NCBI GenBank assembly: GCA_036244855.1
Contig: BQKZ01001947.1
Coordinates: forward strand, 30,937 to 94,936
Source of the DNA: Temnopleurus reevesii
Taxonomy: Eukaryota; Echinodermata; Echinoidea; Temnopleuroida; Temnopleuridae
Direction of reading: 5' to 3'
DNA: 64,000 bases
The notes beneath the pieces were generated by a model. That model saw nothing but the letters and a program-made list of their open reading frames with translations. It was not told the origin of the DNA and ran no database searches. This document shows, piece by piece, positions 25,201-38,304 of this stretch (position 1 is its first letter; each line of letters opens with the position of its first letter). The translations under genes and the position numbers were made by a program.

Positions 25201-28166
25201 TAGACATTCATGAATTCATTTCACCAGCAGAAAGGAGACCTAATGTATTTCAAGTACTTATAACTTACATTCATAAGAAACCTTCCATGTTCCGACTACA
25301 TACAAAGCAAAAGTTGGGTGCTGAAAAGGAGCCAACATCATATTTCCCCAAATCACTTCGACACTCAACAAACGACAATATGTGGGATAAAAGTCTCTTA
25401 TTTTCTTCAATGCAATTCAAGTTTTTACTGGTTTTGTCTGAATAGGAGCCATGTTTGCAAGTAAGCTCACAGCGAGGTGACTTTGGGCCCTCATTCTGCC
25501 CCTCTTTGTACCTCTGTAGACTCAACTTTGCACCCCTGGTCATTTCATGGGGTCATTCTTGCATTTGACACGTTATCCTGCCGCTCTTTCTTCAAGCAGA
25601 ATCGTTCTCCAAATCTACAAACTTGGCAACGATAACCGCCTACGTTTTGTCTCCATAACAATTTGTGTATGTTCTTGCAACTCACAAGACATATTTTTAT
25701 GAACACTGAACTCTTGAACTGATGCCATGCAATAAAGAATACTTCAAGCAGATTTGAGACGCACGCTTCCAAGAAAATATAATTTCATCTTCGTCATAAG
25801 GTGAACCGATTCACTTGGTACACCATCTACATGTAATATCTTCCAAAAATCTTTGTAGCAATAACAAGCTCCCAATAGTACAAGTTCTGTAGGCTACAGC
25901 TGTACATCAATTTTATAGGCTGACTATTTGGCATAAAATGTTAGATGGGAAATGTGAGGAATACTCTTGCAATTGCATGAACTCTACAATTTTTGATAAC
26001 CAATAAGTGATGAAGACATGGTGCAAGTCAAAATATGTTGCTACCTGGTAAAATATCAATATTCAGAATAGATATGGTCCAGTGATCCTACTGTGATTTC
26101 ATTGTCCTATGCTGCATAATAACAAGTTAGCAAAATATTTTGACTTGCACTGTATGTACATCAAGGAATGAATTCCCTTATTATTTTGTATATTTAAATG
26201 AATCACTATTTCCCTTATAATATTAAGTAGAATAGCCACAGGATTATCACTCTGTAATTTATCATCAATAATTAATTTCTGCATATTCTTTCCTGGCTCT
26301 TAGTATACAGGAAGGTAAATAACTTAAAAAGTTGTATGCTACATGTATATACTTAATTTTAACTTTAAAAGGGGTTACAATAGAATGCACTGATAAATTG
26401 TAATACTTTTTCACAATTTTCCCTTATTTCAGAAAGGAAATCAGATCAACCTCAGTGAAAGAAAACAGACAAACAAACAGAGAATACCCAAGCTTCTACC
26501 AATATTGACTGGTCTAGAACAGGTGTATGTACTATTGCACCTGTTCCACCTGTTCAAAATGCATCCAATCATGTATAAGACAGAATGAACTTCGCTACCA
26601 TGGAAACAAGAAAACTTAAACAAAAGATGAAATATTTGGGACTACAACAAAGCAAATCTAAACAGAGTTATTCGTAAAGAAAACTGGAAGACATGTAGAC
26701 TGAACCAATAATATCATGATTGACATGATTGTAATGGTAATAATTTGCATTTTTAAGGTGACTTGCATCACCTCAGACCAGAAATTCCAACTAGTGTGAA
26801 ATATAATATATCAGGACTTAGAGTGTGAAAAATACAAAAACTGAACCAAATGTTTTCTCATGAAAGAAAGCATTTTACAGTCATTTCAGTTCACCCAAGA
26901 GTAATCACTAATTCACATACATGTAATATTCCATAATGGTTTAGTAACTTGACAAGACCATTTTTTCGAAAACACACACACACAAAGAAAATTCGGCATA
27001 AATGTATTTGCTACAAAACTCTATTTCTTATGACTTTACATTATGTAGGTCAGGTGATATTTCAATGAGGCATATTTTCAACAACATTCCAAAATTGAAT
27101 TCCAGGATTTTTCTTGAGCTTCACAAAATGTTCGTCCCTAGGTAATATCATAGTGACACAGAGATTTATCACTCCACATAAAAATTCATTCAATAATACA
27201 CAAAAACATGGATGAAATGACATTTTAGGAAATTGAATCCGCGGACGTTTCTACAAAGCGCAATTATCGTTTATTGATAACAGATGGAACATACGGTAAA
27301 TAACAAGCCTGAAAGTGGCTCGACTCATCCTACTTTGCTGGAAAAGCGTTGTTTCATAGTAAACAGTTGTCAATATCCATCCTCGCCTAAATGCATCAAA
27401 ACCTGATCCTCAATTTTCAAGACTTGGTAATACATGTAAAAAGCAAAGATGCACAGTAGTTGGATGACATCAAAGATAACATTTTGTTTTTATCGCGACA
27501 CAAAGGTTGTCAATGTGTTGTCTTAACTTTGGAAAAAATCATCTTCATGACAGGAACACATTCTGAATATGGCAGCTAGTCATAAGTAACATGAGAAATT
27601 TACCCAAAAAATGAGATACACATTTTAAACAATTTCTTACACTATTCTAAATATTTATTGAATGTGAACTTCATAAGAACATTGCGTCAAAAGTTTCTTA
27701 CATTTGTCTAACTGATCTGTAAATGACTACATTGTTGTAGCAAACAAGCCTCAGGCTCATACATTTACATGTAGGCCTACACTTTTTGATATAGGAATTA
27801 TGATACTACAGAGCAACACAGTATTCCATAGATCCAACAACTTTGATAAGGCAACATAATAAAAAAGTGAATTAAAAAAAAGTGAATTTAAAAAAAGCAT
27901 TGCTTACAATCATATAATATGTGGAGCAATGCGCAACAGCACTTGTCAGGCATTTGGCAACCTTCCGTGAAGTCACTTGGGTCAGTTTAAATGTATGGAT
28001 GAGGCTTTGGCAAAAAAATATTTGATGATATAGAGTAATGCAAAAATATGACAAATTGTTGATGAAAATCTAATACATGTTATACTGTACTTCATTCTTT
28101 TCCTTTCAATATATTTTTTTATTGACATTCCATTACTGTGCACTTCCGATCCATTACTTCACATAA
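22246..28166 (+). repeat. Large direct duplicate, copy 1
   Basis: About 5.9 kb repeated in the same orientation at 33860-40477. Long stretches are nearly identical (for example 26440-27090 against 38400-39050), while others contain clustered substitutions and indels. Copy 1 lies inside what seems to be one contig (7912-33858). It includes an AGTGCAAGTCA-type element at 26020-26154. Confidence 0.9.
26020..26154. mobile_element. MITE, AGTGCAAGTCA family, copy 2
   Basis: Inverted ends GTGCAAGTCAAAATATGTTG and TTTTGACTTGCACTGTA, about 135 bp, within the first copy of the large duplication. Confidence 0.8.
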
Positions 28167-29319
28167 CGCTTTCCAAAGAAATTTAATTCCATGAAAATAC
28201 TTTATGCCTCCTACATTATCCATGTAATTCAAACCTGAACATCAATGAAAATGAAAGCATGACATTCTGAAGAGGTTATTTAAACTTATAACTCATCCTG
28301 ATTTATTACATCACGCCACTGTCAGAAATTCTAGCTATTTTTTTATGGCAAAAATACAATTACAAAAATATGCCTGCTTGTTCATGCAGAAAAAGTTGTA
28401 AAACCTTGTAACAAAGCCCCTTGAACTAGACCTACGATTCGAACTGCAACTCAACCAAAGAAATTATTTTCCTCTTTAAAATTAACTCTACAAAAGCCTG
28501 TCATGGTTTGTGAATTGATATTGTGATAAAGGCTCCATCAATGAAGAAACTTTTATTAAAGAAATCAATAAATTGGATTGTCAGCAGTAATAGGAAAGCA
28601 ATAAACACTATGAAAGCAAGACAGGCCAGGATGTAAATATATTGTAAATGAAAAATAGTGGGTTACATATCTTCAATATATACTTCTGAAGAGTTTGCAA
28701 GTGAAGTGTTGTTTTTGTTGTTGCTGTTGTTATCATAATTTCATTTTCAGGTTTCGTAAAATTCAACAAGCTACTTAGGGCGAATACTCTGTATTGTTGC
28801 TTTATATTGGTACTTTTATGAAATTTTGAGTTAATTCTTTCATTTAAAGATGTATAACCAAAAATCAGTGTAACTTTATAAATCACAATTCCCTTCCACA
28901 ATTCATCATTTCTTGGTTTCATGCATTTCCATGTGGAATATTGCCAAAAAGTCAATTGAACCATTCGAAAAGACAAGACCCTTTTCAGAGAAATGATGGG
29001 GGAAGGATTACACACAATTATCAACAAAGCACCGTCCATTATTGATTTTGGTGTAGCTACTGTTTTTCTCTTCTCAATCACCTACCAAATACAAAAGCGT
29101 TCTGCTTCATATGTTTCAGAAGGGAGGTTTTGAGAAAACTGTATCCGCTTTTCCTCATGCATGGAGTCATGAGTAACATTCGTTTCAAAGGTGAATCACA
29201 TGGAGAACTGAGGGCACTCTAAAAGCATTTTCTTGGATGAAAAAAAAATATTGAACTTCAACTTTAAGCAAACCAACTTTGTTGAAAAAGGGGGGAACAT
29301 GGCAAACAAGACACACAAA

Positions 29320-29445
29320 AGTGCAGAAAAAATGAAAATGGAGAGGGAAGGCTTGAGAGAAAGAAGGTGGGAAAAGAAATGGGAAAAAAGAAAGATGGTG
29401 GGAAAAGAAATGGGGAAAGACAAAGGGAGGGAAGGATAGATATTG
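29320..29445 (+). repeat. Polypurine tract
   Basis: About 125 bases almost entirely A and G, with a repeated GGTGGGAAAAGAAATGGG block. Such tracts can form triplex structures. The frames reported across it, on both strands, are low-complexity. Confidence 0.75.
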
Positions 29446-32400
29446 AAGAGGGGTAAGTAGAGAAGGCAAATAGTGAACATGCCATGAACTTTGTACCTGT
29501 ATATCAACCCCAAACTGTATCTGATAATCAAAATAAAAAAATTCTTATAAACCAGTAGTATGGTTTGAAAGAGGTTCATCATATTATTCTGCCAACATTG
29601 TTGAATTACAGTACACTTCAAACAAAAGAAATGAAGGCTACCAGCACTAAATCCTAAAGAAGATCCCTTGATATTTTATTAACTTACATTGTTATCTCTA
29701 GCAGCAACTGTTATTGTCCTTGCATCCAATAAAGAAAGCAACAAAAACTTGCACTATCAAACCTCAAGTGCATTTGCACAGACATATGAACATCAAATTT
29801 AAAATATCTATGCATGATTCCTAGATCTTATGTAATGATATTCAGGGTATAATTTTACATTTCACATTTGATGAGCAGTTTAAGGAAATATTTTCAATAC
29901 TTAACTGTAAATTTTTATGTGAAAAAGTAGCTTAACACAAAACAGTTTTGTGTAGCAATCATGCTGAAATGCACAGCAAATTGTGAAGCAATACCAGGAA
30001 AATTATTCCCTGATATTTTTTCAAAGTTTGAATTAGCTTAAGTGGGATTTAAAATCAATGTTTATTCATGATTCATTAATATTTGGTTGTGTCAGAGCCC
30101 AAAGTAGAAGGGGTTATGATAATAATGTTGGGGAGGTTACCAAAAATGACCATGAAATACTATACTATTGCAACACTAGAACTGGACAATCTGATGACCT
30201 AATGAACTTGCTATATACTGGCTGAAAAAAATGGATGGGTCAGACCACTCGTAGCAATGCAATTATTTGTCAACACATGTCAAACTTTACACAAACCAGT
30301 TAAAGAAAATTCAAATACAGTTCATTTTATTTGAGCGGGTTTGTTTGCAAAGAAAGATACTTTGAACCTTTACTACTTCGCAAAGTGTAAATAAAGAAAT
30401 TGCAGTCGGACGCTGTAAAATACTGCTGTGCAATTCAAGCTTTGCAATACTTATGGTATGACCTTGTTCCATTAACCCGTCAGCACTCTTGCCCTTCAAA
30501 TTTACTAAAACCCCTTTACAATTGTAGTCTTGTTTACAAACAAATCAGTGGATAAAAAAACAGGGTCATATATGGTGGAATTAATAAAATATGAAAATTA
30601 TTCCATCATCTGGTATGGTCATGGACAAAGAGATTTCCTAAATCTTTGGATCGGTCACCTAAACAAAATAGATATCTGTGACAAAAATGCGGAACTTCTA
30701 TACATACTCCTGGGAAGTTAGCTGTCAATGGCATTTCCTGTCTGGACAAACAGAATTAGACACACAGTGACAACTTTTAGAAAGTGACATAATACTGCAT
30801 ATGTATTGAATTCTCAAAGTCAAGGATAAATGGCATATTAGCTTTATTTTGGATTATTTCAAAGAATTGGGGAACAAAATTACTACTCTATAAATAGTAC
30901 GCCAGTTTAAATGCAGCAAATTTCTAAAAGTCAAGGCTTTGATATTAGACCTTTGTTGATCTCGGGTGAAACAGATTTACCTCTGAACACACATAACAGA
31001 CACTTATTAAAAAAAAACCCTCAAATTATCAAATTCCTGAGGTCAGGGATATGAATTTACGCCTCTAAAAAGCCTGTACATAATGGTTTTAATTGTCAAA
31101 TTTAAGGATATCATCTATACTTGGCTGAATTACTGTAGATATGACAAAATGATCGAAGTTTAGGAAGGAAAGTGGTCTAAAAAGGAAAGTGATCTAAAAT
31201 CCATTGCTCATTGTATAACAATTCGGCCATGTTTGGCACAATCTATCACTGCATAAGAACTGGGTGATTTGTATTTTAACACTGTCAGAAAATAAGCACA
31301 TACATACTAGTTTAATAGAGTCCTGAATTTAGGCTAATGGGAAATCAAATGAGCCCCATAAATGATCAAAAATTACATTTACTATACAGGTCAGCATTGA
31401 TTATGGATACCTGAATATAAATACTGATATGAAATTACATAAATTGACACTAATAAGGTCAGAATACATTACTTACAATGTGAAGTCCTAAATCTAATTT
31501 GCTTGCGAGTTCCTCTCACAAAATGACATACTGATGATCTAATCGCAATTGAGTATTAGTGTAAATTATCCACTCAAAAATCTAAATTCTAGATCCGTAA
31601 ATAAATGTGGGATTCCGCTGTCTAAAAAACGTATTACGCTGTATATTCTATGAACACAATGTTTATCTACATGTAATAAAAACATTTTGGCAGGAAGTAG
31701 AATCCTCTTGAAAAATGATTATTAAATGAGGCTGAAACTATTCTACAAAATTTTGATCACAATAGCGACTAAATAATAGACTTGGAACCTGTCCTATCCC
31801 TCCCTTTAAATATTCTGATTCTATCTTGCTCGCTTCAACTACTATCTATTTTTTCATACATATTCTTGATAAGAAAATGAACAAATATATAGCCTACTTT
31901 TTAAAGATATCCACAAAGTAATCACTTAGGATTTTATCTGACTATCTCAACATCCTCTTTTTAAATAAATAGGCAAGCAGACCCCATGGATTAAGGAATC
32001 TGATCATATTTCTTCAATTTCATTTCATCAATTTACAAAATTTAACTCTGCCTTTAAAATCTGAAGGTCTGGCTTGGGCCTAGCCTTCCTATGTGTCAGA
32101 GTGAATCCGTGAAATGCATCATTAAATCCCCACAAGGATCTTTCTCTTCAAGAAGAAGCTTAGGAAAGAAGTATCATCAGCCGAGAGATTAGAATCCCTA
32201 GATTCAGAGCGAATGAGTGACTGAGGAGGAGGAGAAAATTAACATGGGGTAGGTTGCGACAAGGATTACCAGACGGGGGGGGGATGTTGAGAGGGGCTAG
32301 GTCTATATTTTGAGGGGGTGCACACTGTGTTTGAAAGGGGAGGTGGAGAATTTTGAAGGGTGAAGTATGCAATATGGTAAGCCATCATGATCGCAGTACT

Positions 32401-33559
32401 TCCAATCTGTGAGCGTGACAGACATCAACGAATCCCATCAAGCCCCAAATATTGTATCAATTTTATATTTCCTAAATATCGTAATTAACCAAAACCTTCC
32501 ATTTACTGCTATATATACATGTACAACAAACACAAAGTTAGTTATTTGTACCCCAATGTGCTAATCACATGTCACGCTAATATTATATCCTTGTAATAAA
32601 TATCAATCAATGACACAGGGGCCTATAACCTTTCCAGTCATGGAAACTTGAGTAAATAGGAACACACTTAACAATCAAAAGAGACAAAACTGCAGGACCT
32701 TCTTTTTAAACTATTTATGGAGTTTATTAATTTTAAAAAATCCTCTATTACCATTCAATGCCAAAATTAGTGGAAAATGTTAATTTTGAACTCATAATAG
32801 AATTGAAAGTTCCTAGTCAGGTGAAAGAGTTGAACGGTAAATATGGATTCAAAATGATATTTTTATCATTCCGCATATATTTGAGATATTAAGAATGATA
32901 CTGTATTTTCTGAAAAAAAAACTGATAAAATAGTATCCAAATTTAAATTGTCACATCCTCTTTCATTTTTCAGCATTCTTTTTTTACTTACTAATGTATC
33001 AATAATCACCCCATGGTACATCCCTGCTATATGCACATTTCCTTTTTGTGAAACAAATATTGACTGATGACTCCTACTGAAAAATCTACTACTCTAAATA
33101 TAATTAACAACCTTGCTAACAAGCTGGACACAACAATTTGTATTTTCCTCTAGAGGGTATGGTCATTAATTAGCAGCGTGCGTATGAGATAATGAAGCTA
33201 CGGTATTATACCCTTCAAGATCAAGGGATCTGTCACCTTTGAAGGGAAGATGATTCATTCAGATATCATTAGATTAGTATTACCTGTCATTTGGATTGGA
33301 GGCTTACTTGTACACAAGCAATGTGATATTTTAGATCAGAATGATATCCCAAAGGAGTACTCCATGTAGACAGTATTCTGAAAATGTAAAATGGCCCAAA
33401 GATTCCCCCAAATATTTGAAGACATTTCATACACAGATTTGTGACACTTGGCGAGTAAAGACCAACACTAGAAAATGCTGTGCTCATATATGAACCTGAG
33501 TTTCATACTACCAATGAAAACTGCCATTGATGCGACATACAGGGTAACAGAGGGGAAAA

Positions 33560-33724
33560 CAATATGTGCCTTTGTTCTTGTTCATACATGTATCAGGGAG
33601 CATTCTGGGTATTTTTCCAGTAGGGAAGTGATCTCGTGCAGTGTAAACAATGTGCGCACTGGGTGTGTACTAGAAAATATCCCAGCATGCTCCCTGATGT
33701 GAACAACCATAAAGGCACATATTG
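33560..33724. mobile_element. Inverted-repeat element with CAATATGTGCCTTT ends
   Basis: About 165 bp that folds almost end to end. The arms share CAATATGTGCCTTT and then ATCAGGGAGCAT with small differences, around a loop of about 50 bp. It has no coding capacity and lies 135 bp from the N at 33859. Confidence 0.75.
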
Positions 33725-33858
33725 ATTTTATAACTTTCTGGAATTGTTTTCCCACTTTTTTGATTTGTTATATATCCTTTGTTTCTTTCTATTTGTAAAC
33801 AAATTTGTACTCCCGCAAGGAACTTACCCTAATCCGAGCCATTGGGTTATCAAAGTCG

Positions 33859-33859
33859 N
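33859..33859. other. Single N at left edge of the duplicated segment
   Basis: The base after this N is the first base of homology to 22246, so a contig boundary and a duplication boundary coincide. Confidence 0.85.
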
Positions 33860-36800
33860 TGTAGGTGAAACTAAAAACCACATGAAATTTATCAAATGAT
33901 GATGGGAGAACATGACATGACATAGTGATGGCAGAGAAAGATAAATTTAGGCTTCACCATGCCTTTCATAATAATCTTTCACATGATGTATCTCAGCAGC
34001 AATCACATATCAATACCATATAGGTTTTATGAAATATCCACCATGTCTGCCCAAACTTCCAAGGATTTGCAGAGAGGATGGGTTAAAATGCAAAAAAAAA
34101 GTGATTTAAATATCATTTTTTGAACAAATCATAGTTTTAATCAAAACTGACAGTCAACATTCTTAGAATGTGTGCTTTTTCTCATAAATATTCTATTCCA
34201 AAGCTTATACACCATAATTCCAAAACTGGAATTTGATTTGGAATCTCAGCCTGCATCTTTATACACCACGAGTTGGGGGAGGATGTGGTGAATGATTATA
34301 TCTATTGAAAAGAAAGAAATTCAAAAGAAGGATTGACTCTGTTATATAACAAGAGTGAAGGGGTGCATTGTGCAAATTCAGTGGTGAAATCTCTGCTAAA
34401 GCACGAATGAAAAGGATTTGGTTTGGTGTACATTTGCAAGCGTAAAACTTGTAGTGCATGAAATGTTGAGGATATACAGGAAAGTTCTGAATTACTGCAT
34501 ACACTAAATTTGAGGGGGGGGGGGTGGTTTTATTTTCAAGAATTTCGTGGTCTTGGCCTTGCAAAAATGTCCACGCTGTATGACGCACTGTTAAAAAAAA
34601 TGTGAAAATAACAACGCAACAATGGAGTGAACCAGTTCAAAATCAAGGAAATATCTGAACATAATATTGGCTTGTACGCTTGGGTTTCTGAGAAGCAGCG
34701 ATTAGACAAAGATAGGTACAACCAAACACAATAGGGATGAGAAGAAGAATAATAATATGGATAAAGAGAGATGATGTACTAAATAAAATTATATATGAAT
34801 TACAATATTGAGAATATATCACAATGTGGTGAACAAAAGGCATGTTTAAAATTTTACCCCAAAAAACAGGTTTGAGAGAGGGGGTGGGGAAGAGGGGAAA
34901 AGGGAGAGGGGAGAAAGAGAGAAAGGAGGTAAAGAGAGTATTATTGTAATAGTTTTTTTTTTCAAACTACACCACTACAAACCAAACAAAAGTATAGCTA
35001 GCCTTGAAAGCCGATGTTTATTTTTACATCTAAGCACACATTTATAACAGCTAACACCCAGGTAAATAGGATGCTTGTAATAGTGCAAACATTTGTGGGG
35101 TTGTATATGAAAATAAATGATTTATCAAAACCAAAATACAGGTACATCCTTCATGAAGGCCTCGGCAAGCACATCAAATCTAAATCTTCATATGGAATTT
35201 TAATATTCAGGCGACAGGAGAGGAACTAATCTTTATACTTTAATAGTCATGAATAGAGTAACGACTGGGGAAATCGTAGGAGACAGAAGTGGAAATAAAA
35301 TGAAAACGAAAAAGGGGTATAACTAATGACCACTTGAAGCAGAGTTCTGCATCAAATCAATTTTCAGCAAGAGGAAATTACACCAACACATTCTTTTGTC
35401 CAGAGGAAATAGCTCAAAAAGCGATGAAAAGTCCCTCCCCCTGAACAGAAACACAACAAAAATAGAAGTAAAAAGAGATCTGGAGTGTTTTGAGCTGCGT
35501 GCTTTGTTATGGATGAAGCACAAAAGATGCTAGAATGCGGACCTATTATTCTGGTCCCCATCAATGCGCTTTGCTCACAGATTTCAGCCAACTTTCCCTA
35601 TTCTTTGGTGAATACAACGAACTGCTTGTAAACTCTCACTTGTCAAATGCAGCCAAAATAGAGCAATTTGAAGATAATCTGGTTCTTACGTCACTCAGTA
35701 ACTAGGGATGTAACTAAGGTCTATGAATGGAGACTCAGGATCGTTTACAGAGCACATATTGCCATTCGTACGAAGTTTACTCCGATTCCTATTTCATTTT
35801 ACAACACACCAAAGTACAGATTATTTCAAACTTATGCAATCCTAGTTGGTAAGCTGATAAAATGATTGATATCTCATATTCACCAAAACAGTACGAAGGA
35901 TTTAAAAGGGAGCATTTTTTTCACATGACAAGTTTGGCCATCTATAGTGTCCGCAAATATCCAAAATGGACTGAACTAAAGAATTTCCAACGTGACACAA
36001 CATGGATGTCAAATATCAAATCACAATGAAGGATTACTGAATAGACTAGCAAATCTTGTGCATTGATATACATTTCAAGATCAAAAGGTATACAGACAAA
36101 CAAAACCAAAATCTGTACTCAATTTTATTCCTTCCAAATAATGAAACTAATTGGTTTTCATTCTGTAATATAAGAACAAGACAAATATATCTGGCTGTCC
36201 AGGAAGATGAAATACATTCCTTCTTTTAGGCATTGCATGGACTAAATATAGCTACAATTGAAAATAGAAACAAAATATGGGAGGCATAAATATATAACAG
36301 CTCCTCTTGAATCCCTGTAGAAGGGACATAATTTGCGAGCATCTTGAAATTGCCTGGAGACTTGCGGATCTCCACAAATAAAGTTGGCGAGAGATGAAAC
36401 CTCAACTCGGTCAAAAATGGGTAGACATGGCAACCAAATTGGGTTAGATTTTAACATTTATGAAGGGAATGTCACTTCAACACAATTCATGTACCCTACA
36501 GGCTGAAATGACTCACTAAACTTAAAATTTGGTGCCTCCCCTCTCTCCTCCCACATTTCTCTTTTAAATTTCTATCAAGTCCACATATCACGAAAGTGAC
36601 AAATGTTGCTACAGGATCATTTGATGCTATGCAATATGAATATGATATTGCATTTTATCTTTAAAATCAAACCACACATGATCTTCTTTCTTTCCTTTTT
36701 TTTGAGGGGAGGGTATTCCAAATATCCAAAATATGATAAAGAAATGGGACAAAGCCACTTGATTTTTTCAACTTTTGCTTTTTTTTCAATTTGTTCTGTG

Positions 36801-37653
36801 AAATAGAAATAGAATCTCAACAATGACAGATTTATTAGACATTCATGAATTCATTTCAACAGCAGTAAGGAGACCTACTATATTTCCAGTACTTGTAACT
36901 TACATTCACAAGAAACCTTCCATGTTCCCACTACATGCAATGCAAAAGTTGGGTGCTGAAAAGGAGCCAACATCATTTTTCCCCAAATCACTTCGACACT
37001 CAACAAACGACAATATGTGGGATAAAAGTCTCTTATTTTCTTCAATGCAATTCAAGTTTTTACTGGTTTTGTCTGAATAGGAGCCATGTTTGCAAGTAAG
37101 CTCACAGCGAGGTGACTTTGGGCCCTCATTCTGCCCCTCTTTGTACCTCTGTAGACTCAACTTTGCACCCCTGGTCATTTCATGGGGTCATTCTTGCATT
37201 TGACAAGTTATCCTGTCGCTCCTTCTTCAAGCAGAAGCGATGTTCAAGTCTACAGACTTGGCAACGATAACCGCCCCAACGTTTTGTCTCCATAACATTT
37301 TACGTATGTTCTTGCAACTCACAAGACATATTTTTATGAACACTGAACTCTTGAACTGATGCCATGCAATAAAGAATACTTCAAGAAGATTTGAGACGCA
37401 CGCTTCCAAGAAAATATAATTTCATCTTCGTCATAAGGTGAACCGATTCACTTGGTACACCATCTACATGTAATATCTTCCAAAAATCTTTGTAGCAATA
37501 ACAAGCTCCCAATAGTACAAGTTCTGTAGGCTACAGCTGTACATCAATTTTATAGGCTGACTATATAATGGCATAAAATGTTAGATGGGGAATGTGAAGA
37601 ATACTCTTGCATGAAGTATACTACTTTTGACAAGCAATTTGTGACAAAGACAT

Positions 37654-37797
37654 GGTGCAAGTCAAAATATGTTGCTACCTGATAAAAATATCAATATTCA
37701 AAACAGTAGATATGGTCTGGTGATCCTACTGTAATTTAATTGTCCTTTGCTTTATAGTGATTAACAGGTAAGCAAAAATATTTTGACTTGCACTGTA
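37654..37797. mobile_element. MITE, AGTGCAAGTCA family, copy 3 (allele of copy 2)
   Basis: This is the counterpart of the 26020 element in the second large copy. It has the same ends but carries several interior substitutions and small insertions, so this stretch is more diverged than its surroundings. Confidence 0.8.
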
Positions 37798-38010
37798 CAA
37801 GTATGTCTATCATACAGTGAATGAATTTCCTATTTCTTATCATGTAGGCCCTATATTTTATGAATTATTATGTCCTTGATTATATAAAGCAAAATAACCA
37901 TAGGATTATCACTCTGTAGTATTATTATTTTTTTTAAATCTGTGTTCTTCCCTGGTTCTTGGTATACAGGAAGGTAAATATTAACCTTAAAGGTTAAATA
38001 TTAACATTAA

Positions 38011-38304
38011 AGAAATGCTATACCCTAATCGAAAATCAGCATTTTGTTGACTTTTCTGAAAAAAAACAGAAAATGTGACAATTTCTATACAGAGTGAATG
38101 AGGAGTTGTCTGACATGACGTTCTGTCGAATTTGCCGATCGCACGGATCCCCAGCATGAGCGGTAGGGATCGTCATATCTCTGTGACTTCGAAAAGTCAT
38201 AACTTTTGAACGGGTTGTCCGATCTTGCTCAAATTTTCACAGTTTGTTCATCTGAATTTTCTTCATTTAATGGGAGCATGATAATCCCAAGGGTGGGTTT
38301 CCCT
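38011..38304. mobile_element. Insertion of about 294 bp flanked by TTAA, absent from the other copy
   Basis: The insertion has TTAA at 38007-38010 and at 38305-38308. Copy 1 has a single TTAA at the matching place (26324-26327). TTAA target duplication is typical of piggyBac-type elements. Terminal inverted repeats are weak (AGAAATGC against AGGGAAAC). A short extra TTAA-rich stretch (37981-38006) lies beside it, so the event may be compound. Confidence 0.65.

Larger units (their letters stand above)
16455..33858. other. Long non-coding region upstream of PH exon A
   Basis: About 17.4 kb without a convincing gene. It contains a GC-rich segment able to fold (19160-19410), the first copy of the large duplication (22246-28166), a polypurine tract (29320-29445), a G-rich patch (32215-32350) and an inverted-repeat element (33560-33724). 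It may be the 5' intron of the PH gene or intergenic. Open frames here are short, AT-rich and unlike known proteins. Confidence 0.5.

Noticed and set aside
22641..25772. Series of short open frames repeated at 34259-37409, suggesting conserved genes
   Set aside because: The match is nucleotide-level identity from duplicated or allelic sequence. Substitutions are not concentrated at third positions, and frames differ between copies.
25545..25772. Cys-containing segment (YRCQVCR...RFCLKKERQ) that could be a zinc-finger exon
   Set aside because: The short core stays in frame in both copies, but a 2-base difference breaks the frame just upstream. There is no acceptor at the break, and the frame ends at a stop soon after.
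28608..29081. Longest open frame in the window (157 codons, minus strand)
   Set aside because: It has no recognisable domain and AT-driven composition, with no splice or promoter signal and no family resemblance. An open frame of this length can occur by chance in AT-rich DNA when many frames are sampled.
29185..29621. Hydrophobic or charged open frames of 68-141 codons around 29.2-29.6 kb
   Set aside because: They are produced by a polypurine/polypyrimidine tract, with several overlapping frames open at once.
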